From contig JAJDNF010000062.1 of the NCBI GenBank assembly GCA_022340805.1, positions 1 to 46,550 on the forward strand: a stretch of 46,550 nt of DNA, in the 5' to 3' direction. This document shows, piece by piece, positions 42,839 to 46,550 of this stretch. Under the pieces are notes generated by a model. That model was not told where the DNA came from, ran no database searches, and worked only from the letters and a program-made list of their open reading frames with translations. The DNA comes from Chromatiaceae bacterium. Lineage in GTDB: Bacteria; Pseudomonadota; Gammaproteobacteria; Chromatiales; Chromatiaceae. The position numbers were made by a program, and so were the translations under genes. The stretch's first letter is position 1. Each line of letters opens with the position of its first letter.

Positions 42839-43831
42839 TCAGGCGTTGGGGTCGACGATCACCCGGCCGCGAATCTGGCCGCTGGTGATCTGCTCCGCCA
42901 GTTCGGGCAGTTGTTCGAGACTGGCCACTTGGCCGATCTCGCCGAGTGCCGCGGCCGGCAGGTCGCTGACCAGCCGCTGCCAGGCCTCGCGGCGGCGCGC
43001 GCTCGGGCAGCTCACCGAATCGACCCCGCGCAGGCTCACGTTGCGCAGGATGAAGGGCATCACCGTGGTCGGCAGGTCGGTCCCGCCGGCCAGTCCGCAG
43101 GCGGCCACGCAACCGCCGTAAGCGGTCTCGGCCAAAACCCGGGCGAGCATGCTGCCGCCGACCGTATCGATTGCGCCGGCCCAGCGTTGCCCCTCGAGCG
43201 CGCGGGGTGGTCGGGCCATCTCGTCACGGCTCAGGATTTCGCTGGCGCCGAGGTCGCGCAGGTAGGCCTCGGCATCCGCCTTGCCGCTGACCGCGGCCAC
43301 CGTATAGCCGAGCCCGGCCAGGATCGCGACGGCGATGCTGCCCACCCCGCCGGATGCGCCGGTGACCACGACCGTGCCCTTGTCGGGCGTGACGCCGGCC
43401 TCCTCGAGCGTCATCACGCACAGCATCGCGGTGAAGCCGGCGGTGCCGATGGCCATCGCCTGCCGGGTGTCTAGGCCGCTCGGCAGCGGCACCAGCCATT
43501 GCGACTGCACACGCTGACGCTGACTGTAGCCACCCCAGTACTTCTCGCCCACACCCCAGCCGGTCAGCACGACCGGATCGCCCGGGGCATAGTCCGGGCT
43601 GCTCGACTCGAGCACCCGGCCGGCGAGGTCGATGCCGGGCACCAGCGGCCACTGACGCACGATCTTGCCCTTGCCGGTGATTGCCAGGCCGTCCTTGTAG
43701 TTCAGGCTCGAGTATTCGACCGCCAGCAGGACGTCGCCCTCGGGCAGGTCGGCGTTGCTGAGTTCGCGGATCTGACTGACGGTGCGACCGCCGTCCTCGG
43801 TCAGCAGCAGGGCCTTGAAATGATCAGACAT
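42839..43831 (-). CDS. YhdH/AcuI-type NADPH-dependent acrylyl-CoA (quinone) reductase
   Basis: The 330-residue zinc-free medium-chain reductase has the YhdH/AcuI features: VEYSSLNYKDGLAITGKGKIVRQWPLVPGIDLAG near the N-terminus, the conserved GWGVGEKYWGGYSQ loop, GTAGFTAMLCVMTLEEAGV, the nucleotide site VTGASGGVGSIAVAIL, and NVSLRGVDSV. AcuI reduces acryloyl-CoA to propionyl-CoA in acrylate and DMSP metabolism; YhdH of E. coli has the same activity. No other genes of that path are nearby, so the natural substrate is inferred from family membership. Confidence 0.92.
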   Translation of the reverse strand: MSDHFKALLLTEDGGRTVSQIRELSNADLPEGDVLLAVEYSSLNYKDGLAITGKGKIVRQWPLVPGIDLAGRVLESSSPDYAPGDPVVLTGWGVGEKYWGGYSQRQRVQSQWLVPLPSGLDTRQAMAIGTAGFTAMLCVMTLEEAGVTPDKGTVVVTGASGGVGSIAVAILAGLGYTVAAVSGKADAEAYLRDLGASEILSRDEMARPPRALEGQRWAGAIDTVGGSMLARVLAETAYGGCVAACGLAGGTDLPTTVMPFILRNVSLRGVDSVSCPSARRREAWQRLVSDLPAAALGEIGQVASLEQLPELAEQITSGQIRGRVIVDPNA

Positions 43832-43939
43832 CCGGGGACTCCGTGGTTGGCGGTTGCGGAATGTGGCAGCAGCTGGCCGCGCTCGCGGCGGCCCGTCAGC
43901 ACAGCATGGTGTTTATTGCGGCCAAGGATAGCGGGCGGT

Positions 43940-44164
43940 TCAACGAACCGCCAGCGCAGTGCCGGGTCCCGGCCAGGTTCCGGGACGACAACCCGTCAGC
44001 GTCGCGGCGGCCTGCTGCTTCCTTCTCTGGTAGCACGCGATACCGGAGTAATGGAACACGTAGTCGTCACTCTCGATCGAGATGCCACCATCACTCGGTA
44101 TCTGGCCAAGGCAGATCTCGCATTTGATGGTCTCAGGTTCTTCGGGGCGAAGTATCGTCTTCAT
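43940..44164 (-). CDS. Small DUF3330-like Cys protein
   Basis: The 74-residue protein has a pattern seen in DUF3330 proteins: KCEICLGQIPSDGG then DYVFHYSGIACYQRRKQ. Cys15, Cys18, His38 and Cys44 could form a zinc site. The last 20 or so residues (GCRPGTWPGPGTALAVR) look like read-through of non-conserved sequence. It is divergent from the DsrC-like gene, 202 nt apart. There is no strong ribosome site: an ATG six bases upstream of the chosen start is out of frame. The family assignment is from memory of the pattern. Confidence 0.6.
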   Translation of the reverse strand: MKTILRPEEPETIKCEICLGQIPSDGGISIESDDYVFHYSGIACYQRRKQQAAATLTGCRPGTWPGPGTALAVR

Positions 44165-44249
44165 GGTGCATCACCGCACACCGCCGCTGTAGAGGTAAAT
44201 CTAGTCGATGCCGGGGTGACAGAAACCGCGATCCGCATGGTGTTGGAAC

Positions 44250-44268
44250 CCGCAACCGTGGGTTGCGG
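44250..44268. repeat. Perfect inverted repeat between DUF3330-like and DsrC-like genes
   Basis: CCGCAACC and GGTTGCGG flank GTG, an 8-bp perfect stem with a 3-nt loop, about 100 nt before the DsrC-like start. It may be an operator for the divergent pair or a leader hairpin. Confidence 0.4.
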
Positions 44269-44366
44269 TCTATCCTTATCGCCAGAGCCGAGTGGTCCAT
44301 CTGGATATTGTGTCGCGCCGTCACACTCGGGACGGCAGACCGGACGTTACGAAAAAGGACGACATC

Positions 44367-44720
44367 ATGATCAATGTAGAGGCAGTCAGGAAAACCGGGG
44401 GCCTTCCAGGCTATCCGTTCGCGCCCTTAGGCTGGCAGCAGCGCGACGCCGAGCAGCTGGCGGCTCAGCAGGGCATCACGCTGGGCGCGGATCACCTCGA
44501 GGCGATCCGCGCCTTGCAGGAGTACTTCGCCAGGCACGACAAGCCGGAGGTCAACATGCGCGAGCTGCACGACGCGCTCGATGAGCGCTTCCACGGGCGT
44601 GGTGGCATGCGCCATCTTTACAAGCTGTTCCCCGGGGGGCCGGTGGCGCAGGGCTGCGCACTCGCGGGGCTGCCGGTACCCGCCGGGGCTCTGGACAAAT
44701 CGTTCGGCAGCGTGCAGTAG
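44367..44720 (+). CDS. DsrC/TusE-family sulfur-carrier-like protein lacking the C-terminal cysteine
   Basis: The 117-residue protein has the DsrC fold pattern: a lead-in, then GWQQRDAEQLAAQQGITLGADHLEAIRALQEYF, then VNMRELHDAL and MRHLYKLFPGGPVAQGCALAGLPVPAG. Cys97 occupies the CysB position. In canonical DsrC and TusE the CysA follows ten residues later as the penultimate residue, in a PxGC ending. Here that place is Ala108 and the chain goes on for nine more residues (LDKSFGSVQ). The protein therefore cannot carry a trisulfide or persulfide in the usual way. I chose ATG 44367 with AAGGA 8 nt upstream. No dsr or tus genes are in the window, so a regulatory or specialised role is possible. 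Confidence 0.88.
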   Translation: MINVEAVRKTGGLPGYPFAPLGWQQRDAEQLAAQQGITLGADHLEAIRALQEYFARHDKPEVNMRELHDALDERFHGRGGMRHLYKLFPGGPVAQGCALAGLPVPAGALDKSFGSVQ

Positions 44721-44745
44721 GCGCGCGTCCGGCGATGTGCTGTGC

Positions 44746-44763
44746 CGACCCGTTCGGGTCGGC
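44746..44763. terminator. Hairpin between DsrC-like and deacetylase genes
   Basis: CCGACCC and GGGTCGG flank GTTC, a perfect 7-bp stem 25 nt after the DsrC-like stop, between convergent genes. No T run is present. Confidence 0.45.
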
Positions 44764-44845
44764 GGCTGCACGCGGCCGGTCGGCGCAGCCTGAATTGGCG
44801 GCCCCGGGGGGGCGTGCGACCGCTTCGCCGCGGTACTGTCGCCGG

Positions 44846-45423
44846 TCAGCTGTGCTTCAGCGGGTCCGGCTGGGTGGCCTTGTCGGCCTCGCCGAGCAGC
44901 GAAACCGCATAGCCGGACAGGAAGCTGCGTACCCCGCGGCGAATGTTCTGCAGGTGGTAACCGCCCTCCTGGATGATGAGCGAGGGGATACACAGGCCGC
45001 CTATCGCCGCGCCGATACGGCGCATGCCCTCGGGGGTGATGAAGAACGAACCCGTCGGGTCGCCACGCATGATATCGACGCCAAGCGATACAACGATCGC
45101 GTGCGGCGCGAATTTCCTGATCGCGGCAAGGGCCTTGTCGAGTGCCCGCAGATAGCTGGCGTCATCGGCGCCGGGCTCGAGCGGGATGTTGAGGTTATAG
45201 CCCGGGCCTTCGCCGGCGCCAGTCTCATCGACGAACCCGGCAAAGAATGGATAACTGTTCAGCGGGTTACAGTGCAGTGAGACGGTGAATACGTCCGCCC
45301 TTTCCCAGAAGATGTCCTGCGTCCCGTTGCCGTGGTGTCCGGGAGGTCGCCCGGCCACATAGCATATGCGCGATTGACCCGTCGCGAGCAGCTTGGCTCC
45401 GGTCAACGCCGCATTGCCCAGTT
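44846..45423 (-). pseudogene. C-terminal remnant of a histone deacetylase/acetylpolyamine amidohydrolase domain
   Basis: This is the continuation, in the -1 frame, of the gene that starts at 46428. It reads GNAALTGAKLLATG, then RPPGHHGNGTQDIFWERADVFTVSLH, SLGVDIMRGDPTGSFF and IIQEGGYHLQNIRRG, all clear deacetylase-superfamily motifs. In normal members the RPPGHHA motif and the DxDxHHGNGTQ motif are about 35 residues apart; here they are fused as RPPGHHGNGTQ, so the Asp and one His of the zinc site are gone. Only the later zinc ligand (SLGVD) remains. No start codon with a ribosome site serves this frame alone. An inactive product or an assembly error is likely. Confidence 0.8.
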
Positions 45424-46428
45424 TTTCGGCAGGCGGTCGGCGTAGCGCACCGGAAAGATCTCCGGATAGAGAGTCTGTCCGGGTAGCAGGCGTTCCGCGC
45501 TTTCCGCGAGAAAATCCACCATGCGCTTGTCGTGGATCTTGCGGATCGGGGCCATGCCGAAGTCTTCGATCGAGTGGCACCGCAGTGGCAGGTCCTCGAG
45601 CGCACGGGTGATCGCCACGACCCGGGCCGGACGTTCGTAATAACCGCCGAACGGCGAGTGCGGGATGTCATCGGCCGCACCGGTCTCGGCCAGGTCGATC
45701 GGTGAGCTCAGCGCCGGCGGCTCGCGCAGCTTCGGGAATGGATAACGCGGCGGGCGCAGGCGGACCGGGTCATCCTGGATGGATGCGACGAGCGCTTTGA
45801 CCAGCGGGTCATCCGTACCCAGGCCGACCTTGGCCAGCATGATCCGCCTAAATACCTCGGCCAGCTGCTTGCGCGGCAGCGGCCGGTATTCGCCCATGTT
45901 GTCGCACAGCAGCATGTTCGGATCGCCAAGATTGGCCGGTGTCACCGTCCGTTCGTAAAGCGTACCCAGGATCGGGCGGGCGCCGAGGCGTTCGTAGAAC
46001 GCCATCCGCTTGCGATTGGCCGGCAACAGGCTGGCGTCAACATGCTCGCCGAGCTCGTCCGGCAGCGAGTCGAGGAAAAGCCGCCGCGCACCACGCTTCT
46101 TTATGTGGTCACGCATGGTCTCGTACAACGCCCCGCCGATACCCCAGGCGGCGCGGCTCGGGTCGCTGGCCAGGTAGTCCAGGTAGGCGGCTTTCAGGTC
46201 GGCAAAGTAAAAGGTAACGGTGAACCCGATGACATTGCCGCGTCGGCCGGTGGCCGCCATCAGGATCGACTCTGCACCTATAGGATGCTGTCCCGAAGCA
46301 TAGGCGTCGATCTTGTTGAGATAGGGTTGGTTGAAGGGGAAAACCGTCGTGAACAGCTGCTTGATGCCATCGAGGTGCCGTTGGAACTCGTTATCGGCAC
46401 CAGCGATCACGCGGACGAACTTAAACAC
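45403..46428 (-). CDS. GNAT acetyltransferase fused to N-terminal part of a deacetylase domain, probably frameshifted
   Basis: The 341-residue frame begins at GTG 46428, with GGAG 5 nt upstream. Residues about 1-165 resemble a GNAT acetyltransferase, with RAAWGIGGALYETMRDH as the acetyl-CoA loop and FYERLGARPILGTLYE as the end. A linker follows (165-250). From about 255 the sequence is the N-terminal part of an acetylpolyamine amidohydrolase/deacetylase (PHSPFGGYYERPARVVAITRAL, IRKIHDKRMVDFL, LYPEIFPVRYADRLPKNW), and then it stops as AMRR. The conserved continuation appears in the -1 frame. A GNAT-deacetylase fusion that puts both acetyl transfer and removal in one chain is the likely ancestral form. 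Confidence 0.75.
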   Translation of the reverse strand: MFKFVRVIAGADNEFQRHLDGIKQLFTTVFPFNQPYLNKIDAYASGQHPIGAESILMAATGRRGNVIGFTVTFYFADLKAAYLDYLASDPSRAAWGIGGALYETMRDHIKKRGARRLFLDSLPDELGEHVDASLLPANRKRMAFYERLGARPILGTLYERTVTPANLGDPNMLLCDNMGEYRPLPRKQLAEVFRRIMLAKVGLGTDDPLVKALVASIQDDPVRLRPPRYPFPKLREPPALSSPIDLAETGAADDIPHSPFGGYYERPARVVAITRALEDLPLRCHSIEDFGMAPIRKIHDKRMVDFLAESAERLLPGQTLYPEIFPVRYADRLPKNWAMRR

Positions 46429-46550
46429 GTGGACTCCGGATCGGTTGGGATTGTATGGCCGGCAAGGCCTGCAGTGGCCAGTGCCGGAATCGGCTGCTTT
46501 AAGGTATCAGCAACGCCGTCAGGGCCAGCCTAGTCGATGCCGTGGACAAC
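46429..46550. other. Upstream flank of the GNAT-deacetylase gene
   Basis: The last 122 nt hold the minus-strand upstream region of the GNAT gene with its GGAG ribosome site. No other gene is visible before the window ends. Confidence 0.4.

Noticed and set aside
45403..45435. Programmed -1 frameshift in the GNAT-deacetylase gene at GAAAAAC
   Set aside because: The heptamer G AAA AAC resembles a slippery site and the frame change is -1, but conserved deacetylase residues are missing on both sides, and a second deletion lies close by, so decay or assembly error explains more.
1..46550. CRISPR arrays, insertion sequences, phage genes, tRNA or rRNA genes
   Set aside because: No direct-repeat arrays, transposase or integrase motifs, or cloverleaf-like or ribosomal RNA sequences were recognised by eye.

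Overview
The window is about 46.5 kb of GC-rich, densely coding chromosome from a gammaproteobacterium. MinCDE, RimO, DusA, a BtuB-type receptor under a cobalamin riboswitch, an RpfF/RpfC/RpfG diffusible-signal cluster and a DsrC/TusE-family protein together suggest a Chromatiales-like or related, possibly sulfur-metabolising lineage; this placement is inference. I saw no rRNA, tRNA, CRISPR array, insertion sequence or prophage.

Layout. 1-2975 (minus): cobalamin riboswitch, TonB-dependent B12 receptor, PduO-type adenosyltransferase, and the start of a Rossmann-fold dehydrogenase. 3042-3357: a 46-residue membrane microprotein with an FNR-like box upstream. 3556-6070: small unknown protein, cysteine-free thioredoxin/TPR protein, RimO. 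6166-10383: SemiSWEET, secreted PhoX-like protein, CHASE-GGDEF cyclase, and a YgaP-like membrane protein behind a palindromic operator. 10851-15393: rpfG and rpfC converging on rpfF. 15716-16968: cupin and DMT transporter. 17364-20592: TRAP dctPQM with a sigma-54 promoter. 20614-22772: exported pentapeptide-repeat protein and DusA. 23224-28924: secreted beta-rich protein, LolA-like protein with an RND/MMPL transporter, CIA30-domain protein. 29027-32305: ApbE and an ABC transporter. 32992-36270: histidine kinase and REC-PAS-GGDEF-EAL protein. 36463-37653: two membrane-anchored coiled-coil proteins. 37763-39603: minCDE. 39755-43831: patatin, Alr, TerC, AcuI-type reductase. 43940-46428: small Cys-rich protein, DsrC-like protein, and a GNAT-deacetylase fusion gene that looks broken.

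How the parts fit. Cyclic-di-GMP signalling recurs: HD-GYP RpfG, a CHASE-GGDEF protein and a GGDEF-EAL protein. RpfF would make a cis-2-enoic fatty-acid signal, RpfC would sense it, and RpfG would lower c-di-GMP in response. Less conventional points are the FNR-box microprotein, the YgaP-like gene with a BigR/YgaV-like operator, the methionine-rich coiled-coil pair next to minCDE, a DsrC homologue lacking the C-terminal catalytic cysteine, and a GNAT-deacetylase gene with two internal deletions, one out of frame. All functions come from recognising motifs by eye; no database search was run.
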